Source: DT-110 sp030148525 (lineage in GTDB: Bacteria; Bacteroidota; Bacteroidia; Chitinophagales; Saprospiraceae). Taken from it: a stretch of 64,000 nt of DNA. Below the pieces are notes generated by a model. The model did not search any database. It was not told where the DNA came from and saw only the letters and a program-made list of their open reading frames with translations. The stretch is taken from the NCBI GenBank assembly GCA_965227445.1, contig OZ245751.1, forward strand, positions 3,782,001 to 3,846,000, given 5' to 3'. The stretch's first letter is position 1; every line of letters begins with the position of its first letter. A program made the translations under genes and the position numbers. Shown here one piece after another: positions 8,541 to 17,195 of the stretch.

Positions 8541-9215
8541 GGTGGTCGATCCTCTGGATCGACCTTTACCCGAAGCAACCACGCTGACTGTAGACTGCCG
8601 GTCATTCTTGTTTGCACATACGATCTTCCTGTTTGCCCTTACGTCCTGGCAAACAAGAATGACCGGCGGGATAAATTGGAGATGCTCTGAATTCGTTTAT
8701 CCTCACCCCTTCCCCTGTGAAACAGCTTTAGCCCTTACTCCGTAAGATTTCACTGGCCTAGCTCTTGCTTCGCAAGGTTTCACGGGGTAAGCCCCTCTCC
8801 TTCTCCCAGACGAAGGAGCTCTGGCGGTAACCTAAGCATTTGGAGGAGAGGGGTATTTGACATGTAGCAAAGGGACATATTTGTTTCATAGCCCCACCGT
8901 ATCCATTTACCCCCCTGCCCGCCGTAGTCCTTTCCGCCTTCGCCCTGGCGGGCTACTGCCGACAGTGGGAACGAAGGAGGGATGCCCGCCGAAATCTGTC
9001 GGGACGCAGGAACATTTGGGCCTTAAGACAACCAATTCAGGCAAACCACGCCCCTCCACAACCACTCGAAAAAGACGCCCAACCGAAGAGCGATCAGGCC
9101 TGCATAGAACCAGAAAACCTCCAATCACGATCACTACGCTGCTTATTCCTGTTTGCAACGAAAAAAATCATCCCATACACAAAGACCAGGCAAACAGGAA
9201 GAAGCAGCAGTCCGG
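8541..9215 (+). repeat. Family A composite palindromic element, copy 1
   Basis: The element opens with the palindrome ggtcgatcctctggatcgacc and ctttacccgaagcaaccacg, then hairpin A (arms 8597-8615 and 8649-8667, GCCGGTCATTCTTGTTTGC and complement). Next is a 220-bp stretch shared almost base for base with copy 2 (atcctcaccccttcccctgt ...). It closes with hairpin B at about 9139-9210 (arms gctgcttattcctgtttgca / caaacaggaagaagcagcag). No credible gene is present, although a long open frame crosses it. Confidence 0.85.
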
Positions 9216-9273
9216 CTTACGTTCACTTGAAAAAACATTTTATCTATCACTGGCCATCGAACTTCGAAGTAAT

Positions 9274-10236
9274 TTAGCCCCACGCCCGCAACCCCAACAA
9301 CCGCTCTCCCAGCTCCGTCAGCTCAGCTTGTTCGTACTTCGTCTGTTCCCAGTTGCGGGGATCCCCCGGGAAGGCGTAGCCCTCCGGCGCAATCCGGTGC
9401 TTCCAGGAATTGATGCGCCATTCGCGTAAAGCCTCATTCCCCTCATCGGCGGGCATCATGGATATGTACTGAGCGATACGCACCTTACCGTCGCTGTGGT
9501 TCGGACGAATACCGTGCGGCAATTGACTATTAAAGATCAACAGGTCGCCCGCCTCCAACGGCACCTTCACCAGGTACTCTTCCAGACCCGAAATATCCGG
9601 CTTGAAATAGTCCCGGTCATCTGGTTGGGTTTTCTTCCACTCGTGGTAATTCCGGTAGAGCCAGGGAATACACTGAAAGCCCCCCATATCGGGGTCGGTC
9701 TGATCGTTGAGGGCCAGCACGCCCTGCACCTGCTGCGGATTGGTCTCCGGATCGTAGTCCCAGTGGATAAAACCCCGGTATTCGTAACCCGGACGGATCG
9801 GGACATTCAAATTCGCCCGATCGATGGTCACCCACAGCTTCTCCGTTCCCCAGACATCCACGAAGGCCTCGTATACGCGTCGCGTCTGCCGGTTATCCCA
9901 CAGCAACTGATGGTTATACACTTCCACCATGCCGGTCCCCACCAATTCCTTCATCTGCATCTCCGCCCGCGGCGGTGCGTACCAGGTCGTTGGATCATCC
10001 GGGTCTTTTTCCTCAAAGGCCCAGAGGAAATCGGCGGTGGCCCGGGCTTGCGCCTTCGGTACCGCCTGTTTCACGATCACGTATCCCTGTTCCCGCCAAA
10101 AGGTCCAATCTTCCTTCGACAGCACACGCAAAGTGTCTGGATCAGCCTCCTTGCGCAATGGCAGCTGACTGCTGTAGGTCGCCGAGGGGTTTCCGGGTTT
10201 GTCGTCGTGCAGATTGGTCGGTTCTCGGTTTTCCAT
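9274..10236 (-). CDS. Phytanoyl-CoA dioxygenase (PhyH) family protein
   Basis: A 320-residue Fe(II)/2-oxoglutarate-dependent oxygenase. The facial triad is visible as His158-x-Asp160 (FIHWDYD) and His241 (LPHGIRPN), with Arg253 in KVRIAQY as the 2-oxoglutarate carboxylate ligand. The N-terminal QGYVIVKQAVPKAQARAT segment is typical of the family. Members hydroxylate lipids, amino acids or secondary metabolites; the substrate here is unknown. On the minus strand its leader reads cgctttcgcaaaaaaaaaat before the ATG, a motif seen before several other genes here. It is flanked on both sides by Family A elements. Confidence 0.85.
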   Translation of the reverse strand: MENREPTNLHDDKPGNPSATYSSQLPLRKEADPDTLRVLSKEDWTFWREQGYVIVKQAVPKAQARATADFLWAFEEKDPDDPTTWYAPPRAEMQMKELVGTGMVEVYNHQLLWDNRQTRRVYEAFVDVWGTEKLWVTIDRANLNVPIRPGYEYRGFIHWDYDPETNPQQVQGVLALNDQTDPDMGGFQCIPWLYRNYHEWKKTQPDDRDYFKPDISGLEEYLVKVPLEAGDLLIFNSQLPHGIRPNHSDGKVRIAQYISMMPADEGNEALREWRINSWKHRIAPEGYAFPGDPRNWEQTKYEQAELTELGERLLGLRAWG

Positions 10237-10321
10237 AGTCCCTATTTTTTTTTTGCGAAAGCGTCAGGTACATTAAAATAAGGATTTGTGTCCAATCGCG
10301 TTGTGTGGGACTGCCGGTCAA

Positions 10322-11172
10322 AGGTGGTCGATCCTCTAGTGCCGCGGTTCAACATTATTTATTCTTCGAAGAGAACGCAATCTTATATTCCGTACCTGAC
10401 GGCACGGTTTTTTCTTGTCCGATTGTAATTTCTACCCATATCTGGTCCCTAACGGGACCCATGCAGGAGCCCCTTTAGGTGCAGAATATGGGTAGAAACG
10501 TAAACGAAAAAGTTGACGAGCGTGCCGTTATACCGACAACGAAGTGGTTTGGAACACCAAACCACTTCGAGTCGAGTATATACTCGCGTGAAAAGGTTTG
10601 GGCTTTGCCAAACCTTTTCGGAAGCGGTATAGGTACGCAATGTGTTCGGCCTCCAAAGGACCAATCGGCTTTAATGATTATTGATCCGCGGCACTACCGG
10701 ATCGACCTTTACCCGAAGCAGTCACGCTGGTTGTTACTGCCGGTCATTCTTGTTTGCACGGACGATCTACTGATGTGTCCTTTTGTCCTGGCAAACAAGA
10801 ATGACCGGCGGGATAAATTGGAGATGCTCTGAATTCGTTTATCCTCACCCCTTCCCCTGTGAAACAGCTTTAGCCCTTACTCCGTAAGATTTCACTGGCC
10901 TAGCTCTTGCTTCGCAAGGTTTCACGGGGCAAGCCCCTCTCCTTCTCCCAGACGAAGGAGCTCTGGCGGTAACCTAAGCATTTGGAGGAGAGGGGTATTT
11001 GACATGTAGCAAAGGGACATATTAGGTTCCTAACCCCACCATATCCACTTAACAATCCCCCCCTGCCCGCCGAAGCCTGTATGGGCGTAGTAGGGGCTGC
11101 TTATTCCTGTTTGCAACGAAATATGTTATACCACATTTAAAGAACTAACAAACAGGAATAAGCAGCAGTCCC
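10322..11172 (+). repeat. Family A composite palindromic element, copy 2 (interrupted)
   Basis: The opening palindrome (ggtcgatcctc ... ccggatcgacc) is split by the 360-bp element at 10337-10696. Hairpin A follows (arms 10739-10757 and 10791-10809), then the same 220-bp stretch as copy 1 (about 10810-11030), then hairpin B (about 11099-11168). It lies between divergent genes. Confidence 0.85.
10337..10696. mobile_element. 360-bp element of nested palindromes (non-autonomous, MITE-like)
   Basis: Ends are matching inverted repeats: tagtgccgcggttcaa (left) and ttgatccgcggcacta (right), one mismatch over 16 bases. Inside, TTTCTACCCATAT (10429-10441) pairs with 10486-10498 around the hairpin GGTCCCTAACGGGACC. 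A second stem TATACCG (10529-10535) pairs with 10625-10631 and encloses three hairpins: 10540-10569, 10573-10586 and 10591-10618. It interrupts the symmetrical centre of a Family A GATCC/GGATC palindrome. It encodes no transposase. It could be a passive insertion or a structured RNA. Confidence 0.7.
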
Positions 11173-11186
11173 ACTATCTTTACCCC

Positions 11187-11567
11187 ATGCAAACCCTTAT
11201 CCACTACTTCCTGCACTTCGGCTTCCCTTTGCTCATCGCCTATGTTTTTTTCCGTAAGGACTGGAAAAAAGCCTACCTCATCCTGCTGGCTACCATGCTG
11301 GTAGATTTGGATCACCTGCTGGCCGATCCCATTTTTGCGCCGAATCGTTGCAGCATCCAATTTCATCCGCTGCACACCTGGTACGCTATGCTGGGCTACG
11401 TGGTGCTGCTCTTTCTGCCAAAGATATACCGCATCATCGGGGTCGGACTGCTCTTCCATATGCTGACGGATCTGATCGATTGTATGATGACCTACGGTAC
11501 ATGCCCAACCTGCCTCGAGGGATCACCAGCCTACGGACTACTGACCTGGCTGAGTAACCTCGCTTAA
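11187..11567 (+). CDS. Small membrane protein of the DUF6122 type
   Basis: The 126-residue protein has hydrophobic helices near residues 5-22, 30-45, 67-80 and 85-103 and conserved-looking polar clusters: HYFLHFGFP near the N-terminus, DLDHLLADPIF, FHPLHTW and the C-terminal CMMTYGTCPTCL. The His- and Asp-rich layout resembles membrane-bound metal-dependent hydrolases and the DUF6122 proteins of Bacteroidota. Its function is unknown. Part of this gene and the start of the next one were copied to 14885-15225. Confidence 0.65.
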   Translation: MQTLIHYFLHFGFPLLIAYVFFRKDWKKAYLILLATMLVDLDHLLADPIFAPNRCSIQFHPLHTWYAMLGYVVLLFLPKIYRIIGVGLLFHMLTDLIDCMMTYGTCPTCLEGSPAYGLLTWLSNLA

Positions 11568-11636
11568 GGATTCTCCTGAGCTGGAATTACCCGGCGATCC
11601 TGCTATATTTAACTCGCTTACGCAAAAAAAAGCCCT

Positions 11637-12794
11637 ATGTCAAAAACACAACTGGTGGTTCTATTGCTTCTTTTAAGCAGCACCACCCTGTTCACTCAGC
11701 AATTGCCCGACGTTACCCTGGGCACCCGCCATCGCATCTATTCCGATACCCTCGGTGAAGAACGGGAATACTGGATCAGTTTGCCCGAAGGATACGAAGA
11801 TCCCAACCACGCCCACCGCACCTATCCGTTACTCATAGTATTGGACGGAACCACTCTGTTTAAACCCATCGCCGGGGCCGTGGAGCACCTGAGTGCCCTG
11901 CGTCAGGGAACCAGCCGGATACCGCCCATGATTGTTGTCGGCCTGACCAACGTAAACCGCGAACGGGATTTCACCCCCGATAAGATCATCACCCGCCGCG
12001 AGAACCAGACTGGCGGAGGCGACCGTTTTCTGACTTTCCTGGAGTGGGAGTTAATCCCGACCCTCGAATCAGACTACCGGACCGCCGATTATCAAATTCT
12101 GTACGGTCATTCCCTCGGCGGGCTGCTGGCGGCACATACCTTCCTGAAGGTAGAAACCAGCTTCAACGCACTGATATCCATCGATCCCAGTTTCGGCATG
12201 TGGGACGACGCTACCATGGACGCCAAAATGGAGCGTGTCACGGCCCCCACCTTCAAACGCTACCTCTACCTGGCCAGTGCCAACTGGGGTGCCCGGAACC
12301 TGAACAACCGGGACCGGCACGTGCGCTACTACAGCTGGCTGCAACGGTTGTCGCAGGATACCATGCAGGCCCACTACGATTACTTCGAAGACGAAAACCA
12401 TGCATCGGTTCCCCTTATTGCCTTTTACCAGGGGATCAATACCCTGTTCGCCGGCTACGGATTACGCTCGAACGAGACCGACTCACCGGAAGCACTGCTC
12501 CGTCACTATCAGGACATATCCCGTCGTCTCTCCTTTGGATTTCCACCACCGGAAGATCTGGTGGCCCGCCTGGGGAATCAGCATATTCGATCCGGGGAAT
12601 GGTCGCAAGCCATCGCCTATTTTTCGTTGAATACAGCTCATTATCCCGGCTCACGCAATGCGCACCACCTTTTGGCGAAAGCCCTGGAAGCGGATGGGCA
12701 GTCAGCCCGCGCACTGCGCTCCTACCAGCGCATCCTCGAATTGGATCCTTCTGATGCAGAAGCAAAAAGCAAAGTCGATAGCCTGAAGAATTAA
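11637..12794 (+). CDS. Secreted alpha/beta-hydrolase esterase with C-terminal TPR
   Basis: A 385-residue exported esterase of the IroE/Fes-like 'putative hydrolase' family. After the signal peptide (to TLFTQQ) the protein shows LLIVLDGTTLF, the PPMIVVGLTNVNRERDFTP segment and nucleophile elbow GHSLGG (about residues 158-163), with a later ENHASVP supplying the catalytic His. The last 80 residues form a TPR-like pair ending LDPSDAEAKSKVDSL. Likely substrates are siderophore or other esters; the exact one is unknown. The gene has the leader cgcttacgcaaaaaaaagccct just before its ATG. Confidence 0.85.
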   Translation: MSKTQLVVLLLLLSSTTLFTQQLPDVTLGTRHRIYSDTLGEEREYWISLPEGYEDPNHAHRTYPLLIVLDGTTLFKPIAGAVEHLSALRQGTSRIPPMIVVGLTNVNRERDFTPDKIITRRENQTGGGDRFLTFLEWELIPTLESDYRTADYQILYGHSLGGLLAAHTFLKVETSFNALISIDPSFGMWDDATMDAKMERVTAPTFKRYLYLASANWGARNLNNRDRHVRYYSWLQRLSQDTMQAHYDYFEDENHASVPLIAFYQGINTLFAGYGLRSNETDSPEALLRHYQDISRRLSFGFPPPEDLVARLGNQHIRSGEWSQAIAYFSLNTAHYPGSRNAHHLLAKALEADGQSARALRSYQRILELDPSDAEAKSKVDSLKN

Positions 12795-12795
12795 G

Positions 12796-12868
12796 TATAC
12801 CGACAACGAAGTGGTTTGAATTCCAAGCACGAAGTACTGCGGAGCAAAACCACTTTGTTGTCGGTATA
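12796..12868. repeat. 22-bp stem hairpin sharing an arm with the 360-bp element
   Basis: TATACCGACAACGAAGTGGT... (12796-12817) is complementary to 12847-12868 with one mismatch, with a 29-base loop. The left arm is identical over 23 bases to 10529-10551 inside the 360-bp palindromic element. No T-tract follows, so an intrinsic terminator is unlikely although it sits right after a stop codon. Confidence 0.75.
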
Positions 12869-12899
12869 ACAGTTGAACACTTCTATTTGAAAGCGAAAT

Positions 12900-13934
12900 A
12901 TGATAAAAAATAAAAAAGCAAAATGGATTGTACGGTTGGTATTGTTAGTCGGAACAGTAGTTTCAATGTTTTTCGTGCCATGGCTTTTGGTAAAGGCATG
13001 GATACTGCCGCTACCCGATACTATTCAGGAACAATTAGATGAAGCAATAAGTCATGGCTTTGACGGAATGATTGTCTATATAGACCAAGCTGACAGCCCC
13101 CCTCAGTATTACGCTGCGGGCTGGCACAATCGTGAGTCCAGGATACCTGCCAAACCTCAAGCCTTGTTTAAAATTGCAAGCATCAGCAAGCTATATGATG
13201 CCGTGGCGGTCACCAAACTTGTAAGTGATGGAAGGCTTTCCCTGGATAAAACCATCGCTGATTATTTGCCAGAACTTTCCGGAAGAATCGAAAATGCTGA
13301 TAAGATCACCTTAAGGCTCCTGATACAACATAGGAGTGGTATTCCAAATTTTACGGATGCTCCGGATTTTTGGGCAGCTCCAACTGAGACTTATGAAGAA
13401 AGCCTTGCACTGATTCTGGATAAACCGGCCAACTTTGAACCCGGTGAGAACTACGAATATTGCAACACGAATTACCTGTTAATTAATAAGATAATGGATG
13501 ATGAATTGGGCTATAATAATTTTCAATTTATTCAGGAAGCGATTTTAAACCCTCTAAACCTGCACAATACGTTCCGTTCGCTAAGTGAAGTGAATATGGA
13601 GGATGTGATGAGTGGCTATCATGTAGGATATCCATACGATCTAAAAGAAAACGATCATGGCATGCACGCCACAGCAGAAGATGTAGGTACTTTCCTGAGG
13701 GCACTGAATGATGGATCTGTATTTGAAGAGGGAGAACAGGAAATATATACGTCCATCTATGAGTATGAACATGCAGGTTGGGTTCCCGGCTACCAGAGTT
13801 TTGCAAAATATCACGAAAAACTTGATGCGGTAGTTGTTGAATTCTACAGCACAACTGATCCCAAACTATACAATTGGAACTTGTCAGAAATCATAAACAA
13901 CAGAATAGTTAAGATAATCAAAAAGAAAAATTAA
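12900..13934 (+). CDS. Membrane-anchored serine hydrolase (class C beta-lactamase/PBP-like)
   Basis: A 344-residue protein with an N-terminal membrane anchor (residues 9-37) and a beta-lactamase-fold domain. The catalytic S-x-x-K is Ser94-Ile-Ser-Lys97 (KIASISKL), and Tyr-Cys-Asn in the YEYCNTNYLLI stretch is the Y-x-N motif. LRLLIQHRSGIPN is the usual 'LLtHtSGi' segment. Such proteins are D-Ala-D-Ala peptidases, esterases or unknown hydrolases acting in the periplasm. Composition is more AT-rich than the neighbours, suggesting separate ancestry. Confidence 0.85.
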   Translation: MIKNKKAKWIVRLVLLVGTVVSMFFVPWLLVKAWILPLPDTIQEQLDEAISHGFDGMIVYIDQADSPPQYYAAGWHNRESRIPAKPQALFKIASISKLYDAVAVTKLVSDGRLSLDKTIADYLPELSGRIENADKITLRLLIQHRSGIPNFTDAPDFWAAPTETYEESLALILDKPANFEPGENYEYCNTNYLLINKIMDDELGYNNFQFIQEAILNPLNLHNTFRSLSEVNMEDVMSGYHVGYPYDLKENDHGMHATAEDVGTFLRALNDGSVFEEGEQEIYTSIYEYEHAGWVPGYQSFAKYHEKLDAVVVEFYSTTDPKLYNWNLSEIINNRIVKIIKKKN

Positions 13935-13944
13935 CCCCAGTCGG

Positions 13945-14809
13945 GTGGATCGACCTTTACCCGAAGCAATTACGCTGAAGCAAAACTGCCGGTCATTGGT
14001 GGCTGATCCTCCGGATCGGCCTTTACCCGAAGCAATTACGCTGAAGCAAAACTGCCGGTCATTGGTGGCTGATCCTCCGGATCGGCCTTTACCCGAAGCA
14101 ATTACGCTGAAGCAAAACTGCCGGTCATTGGTGGCTGATCCTCCGGATCGGCCTTTACCCGAAGCAATTACGCTGAAGCAAAACTGCCGGTCATTGGTGG
14201 CTGATCCTCCGGATCGGCCTTTACCCGAAGCAATTACGCTGAAGCAAAACTGCCGGTCATTGGTGGCTGATCCTCCGGATCGACCTTTACCCGAAGCAAT
14301 TACGCTGAAGCAAAACTGCCGGTCATTGGTGGCTGATCCTCCGGATCGGCCTTTACCCGAAGCAATTACGCTGAAGCAAAACTGCCGGTCATTGGTGGCT
14401 GATCCTCCGGATCGACCTTTACCCGAAGCAATTACGCTGAAGCAAAACTGCCGGTCATTCTTGTTTGCACACTCGACCTTCTCTTTTGTCCTTGCATCCT
14501 GGCAAACAAGAATGACCGGCGGGCGTGAACGCCGAAGCCCTAGATGACTACGGTTGACGTTGTGGACGTAAGCGACATGATCGGCCTTTACCTAAAACAG
14601 TAACGCTACATGCTGCCGCACAACATGCTGGTAATCAACATCTTTTTAGGACCTTGGAGGTGTTATAGTTTACGAAACGTTAGTTAAGGCATGATCTAAG
14701 TCGATCCAGAGGATCGACCTCCAATTGCATCGCTGCTTATTCCTGTTTGCAAAGACCAACGCCTTTCCATACTAAAAAGACCAGGCAAACAGGAATAAGC
14801 AGCAGCAGT
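13945..14809 (+). repeat. Family A composite element, copy 3, with 66-bp tandem amplification
   Basis: The opening part of the element is repeated eight times at a 66-bp period (about 13948-14475) before hairpin A (arms 14450-14468 and 14502-14520). A segment with cgaaacgttagttaaggcat and the palindrome around 14700-14720 follows. The element closes with hairpin B at about 14733-14803. The tandem part is open in one frame through all copies, but this follows from 66 being a multiple of three and I do not regard it as a gene. Confidence 0.88.
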
Positions 14810-14884
14810 CCCACTCGTCCTTTCAAAGGACCAAATGCGCTACAGGGCCAACCAACTTCCGTAAAGCACCTGCCTTTACGACAG

Positions 14885-15225
14885 TAAGGACTGGAAAAAA
14901 GCCTACCTCATCCTGCTGGATTTGGATCACCTGCTGGCCGATCCCATTTTTGCGCCGAATCGTTGCAGCATCCAATTTCATCCGCTTCACACCTGGTACG
15001 CCATGGTGGGCTACCTGGGACTGCTCTTCCATATGCTGACGGATCTGATCGATTGTATGATGACCTACGGTAAATGCCCAACCTGCCTCGAGGGATCACC
15101 AGCCTACGGACTACTGACCTGGCTGAGTAAGTTCGCTTAAGGATTCCCCTGAGCTGGAATTACCCGGCGATCCTGCTATATTTAACTCGCTTACGCAAAA
15201 AAAGCCCTATGCCAAAAACACAACT
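14885..15225 (+). pseudogene. Truncated duplicate of the DUF6122 gene and of the next gene's start
   Basis: Bases 14885-15140 repeat the DUF6122-type gene (11187-11567) from its KDWKKAYLILL segment on. The copy lacks the N-terminus and has two internal in-frame deletions, of 15 and 42 bp, each between short direct repeats (gctgg and ctgctctt). The downstream spacer and the first codons of the esterase gene were copied too (to about 15225) and then run into a stop. The copy joins Family A-type sequence at its left edge. Confidence 0.85.
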
Positions 15226-15305
15226 GGAGCGCCTGAAAAAATAGCAGCCGACTCCCTGGAAGAACAGCAGCATCGTATTATCTATAAATAGTCACCTCGA
15301 TCAAT

Positions 15306-15761
15306 ATGCCTGACCAACCCCTTTTGAGCCTTGCTGATTTTCCCGTCACCGGTTACGACAAGATCCGCTACGGCGATACCGACCGGCAGGGACACGTGAA
15401 TAATGCCAACTTTGCCACCTTCCTGGAAACGGGGCGGGTGGATATCATTTACAATCCCGAGTACCGCATCCTGGCCGAAGGAGCCAGCTTTGTCATTGCC
15501 TCCCTGCACCTCGACTTTATCCGCGAAATGACCTGGCCCGGACGCGTGGATATCGGGACGGGGGTACTGCGCATTGGCAATAGCTCCATGCGATTGGCAC
15601 AGGGGCTTTTCCAGAAGGACCAACTCGTGGCCTACGCCGAATCCGTCATTGTACAGGTCGACGACCAAACGGGAAAAGGCAAACCCCTGTCGCCGGCTGC
15701 CCGATCCACCCTGGCGGGGTGGCAAATGACCATCCCCGGTCGGGAGGACGGGAAACCGTAA
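15306..15761 (+). CDS. Acyl-CoA thioesterase, hotdog (4HBT) fold
   Basis: This 151-residue protein has the 4-hydroxybenzoyl-CoA thioesterase pattern: YGDTDRQGHVNNANFATFLE (about residues 19-38), where the Asp and the G-H-V-N-N stretch are the family's active-site loop. Then come the long hydrophobic helix and strands LDFIREMTWPGRVDIGTGV and QGLFQKDQLVAYAES. It should hydrolyse a short- or medium-chain acyl thioester in the cytoplasm. It is followed 24 bp later by a glycosyltransferase gene and may share its transcript. Confidence 0.85.
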   Translation: MPDQPLLSLADFPVTGYDKIRYGDTDRQGHVNNANFATFLETGRVDIIYNPEYRILAEGASFVIASLHLDFIREMTWPGRVDIGTGVLRIGNSSMRLAQGLFQKDQLVAYAESVIVQVDDQTGKGKPLSPAARSTLAGWQMTIPGREDGKP

Positions 15762-15785
15762 CAACCCTTGCTCCACTTCATAACC

Positions 15786-16493
15786 ATGCAACTCTCCATC
15801 GTCATCCCCACCCTCAATGAGGAGGCCTACCTGCCCCGCACCCTCCGGGCTATAAGAGAGCGGGCCGCCAATCCCGACGAATTGGAGGTGATCGTCGTCG
15901 ATGCCGGATCGAATGATCAGACCCTGGCATTCGCCAAAAAAGCAGGTGTACGGTTATTTCTTCGTCCCGACTTTCGCTTTCAGAAATACCGGAGCCTTAA
16001 TGCCGGTTTGGAAGAGGCCCGGGCTCCGGCAGTCCTATGGCTGGATGCCGACTCCCTCGTGCCCCATCATTTCGATCAGGCCATCCTGGATGCCCTGAAA
16101 GATGCGAAGGTGGTGGGCGGTGCCTTCGAATTTGCCCTCGACCAGGGCGGCTGGCCCTACAATTTGATCACATGGGCAAACCGTCTGCGCTACCGCCTCG
16201 CTCCCATTTATCACGGCGACCAGGGCCTTTTTTGCCGTAAGGCAATAGCCAAAAACACAGGTGGATACCCAGCCGAACCCCTGATGGAAGCGGCCTTCTT
16301 TTGCCGGGCGTTGCAACAAAAGGGCAAGCTGCAACTCATTCGCCGGCCCGTACGAACGTCCGCCCGCCGCTTCCGGGATGAGGGTGTATGGCGGGTCATC
16401 TGGTTTGATGTGCGCATGTGGGTGCGGTTTGCCCTGCGACTGCCCGTACGGGCTTTCGCCAAAAAGTACTGGACAGGTGCTCGATCATCCTGA
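15786..16493 (+). CDS. Glycosyltransferase family 2 protein
   Basis: A 235-residue GT-A fold transferase. SIVIPTLNEEAYLPRTL opens the nucleotide-sugar domain, DAGSNDQT is the usual loop, and WLDADSLVP holds the D-x-D metal site (about residues 90-92). The C-terminal basic region (RRPVRTSARRF) is typical of the mycofactocin/TIGR04283-like soluble GT2 group. The ATG at 15786 (MQLSIV) is preferred over a TTG six codons upstream. The last codons and stop lie inside the opening palindrome of a Family A element (gctcgatcatcctgatcgag), so the repeat may have replaced the original C-terminus. Confidence 0.83.
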   Translation: MQLSIVIPTLNEEAYLPRTLRAIRERAANPDELEVIVVDAGSNDQTLAFAKKAGVRLFLRPDFRFQKYRSLNAGLEEARAPAVLWLDADSLVPHHFDQAILDALKDAKVVGGAFEFALDQGGWPYNLITWANRLRYRLAPIYHGDQGLFCRKAIAKNTGGYPAEPLMEAAFFCRALQQKGKLQLIRRPVRTSARRFRDEGVWRVIWFDVRMWVRFALRLPVRAFAKKYWTGARSS

Positions 16494-16985
16494 TCGAGCG
16501 TTTACCCGAAGCAGTCACGCTGCGTGTAACTGCCGGTCATTCTTGTTAAAAACCCATCCCCCCGGCCCCCTTCCCTTTGAAAAAGAGAAGGGGGAGTTCT
16601 TTCGAAGACCGAAATGCACTAAAGGACCAACCAACTTCCGCAAAGCACGTCCTTGTACGATCAAACGTAAAGAGGCCATAGCGGGCAGCCGTTGTTTTTT
16701 CCTGTTTGTAAAGACCTCGCCCTACCACACCTGAAAGAGCAACCAAACAGGAATAAGCAACAGTGCCCAACGTCCTTCCCAAGCACCAAACGCGATATTG
16801 AACGAAACACCTCCATAATCCACGCCCCTTCTCGACGACTCGCAAAAAGACGTCCCCTCCAAAAGCGAAGGGACTAACACCACGAACCGCCCCCGGGACT
16901 AAAATTCCGCTGCTTATTCCTGTTTGCAATGAACCACGTCATACCACTTCACAACGACAAACAAACAGGAATAAGCAGCAGTCCC
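16476..16985 (+). repeat. Family A composite element, copy 4 (degenerate)
   Basis: The opening palindrome overlaps the glycosyltransferase stop. Hairpin A has only its left arm (about 16529-16545), replaced by a C-rich hairpin stretch (cccccttccctttgaaaaag ...). There is one degenerate hairpin B (about 16692-16766) and one intact hairpin B (about 16910-16980). The remaining bases to 17090 contain a further partial arm (gcaaaccggaataagcagca) and no gene. Confidence 0.8.
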
Positions 16986-17091
16986 CCAACGTCCTTACGA
17001 AGCACGAAACCACCCCGCAAACCGGAATAAGCAGCAATCAAAACCGTCCTACCCACGACATTTCCTGGTCATAGACTTGACTTAATTAGGA

Positions 17092-17184
17092 ATCCTAACT
17101 AAACTGCGGTCATAATACACGGGAAAGCAACCAAATCGGCGGCTTTCTTTTTAATCCACACCAATAGTTAGGATTCCTAATTAA
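17092..17184. promoter_or_regulatory. Paired palindromic operator upstream of the 17196 gene
   Basis: The 20-mer TTAATTAGGAATCCTAACTA (17092-17111) recurs as its exact reverse complement at 17165-17184. Each contains a 13-bp palindrome TTAGGA-N-TCCTAA, centred at 17102 and 17174, 72 bp apart. The second ends 11 bases before the ATG at 17196. A MarR-type regulator gene lies just downstream at 18115, and proteins of that family bind palindromes of this kind. Assignment to that regulator is inference. Confidence 0.7.
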
Positions 17185-17195
17185 AACAACGAATC

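Noticed and set aside
8857..9429. 190-codon open frame over a Family A element
   Set aside because: It crosses both arms of hairpin B and overlaps the 3' end of the dioxygenase gene in antisense; the translation is low-complexity and proline/arginine-rich.
13948..14475. Possible CRISPR array
   Set aside because: Units are contiguous 66-bp copies with no unique spacers and no cas genes are nearby.
13945..14547. A 200-codon open frame of perfect 22-residue repeats
   Set aside because: It is the in-frame reading of a 66-bp DNA tandem repeat that elsewhere is non-coding intergenic repeat; there are no coding leader and no recognisable protein features.
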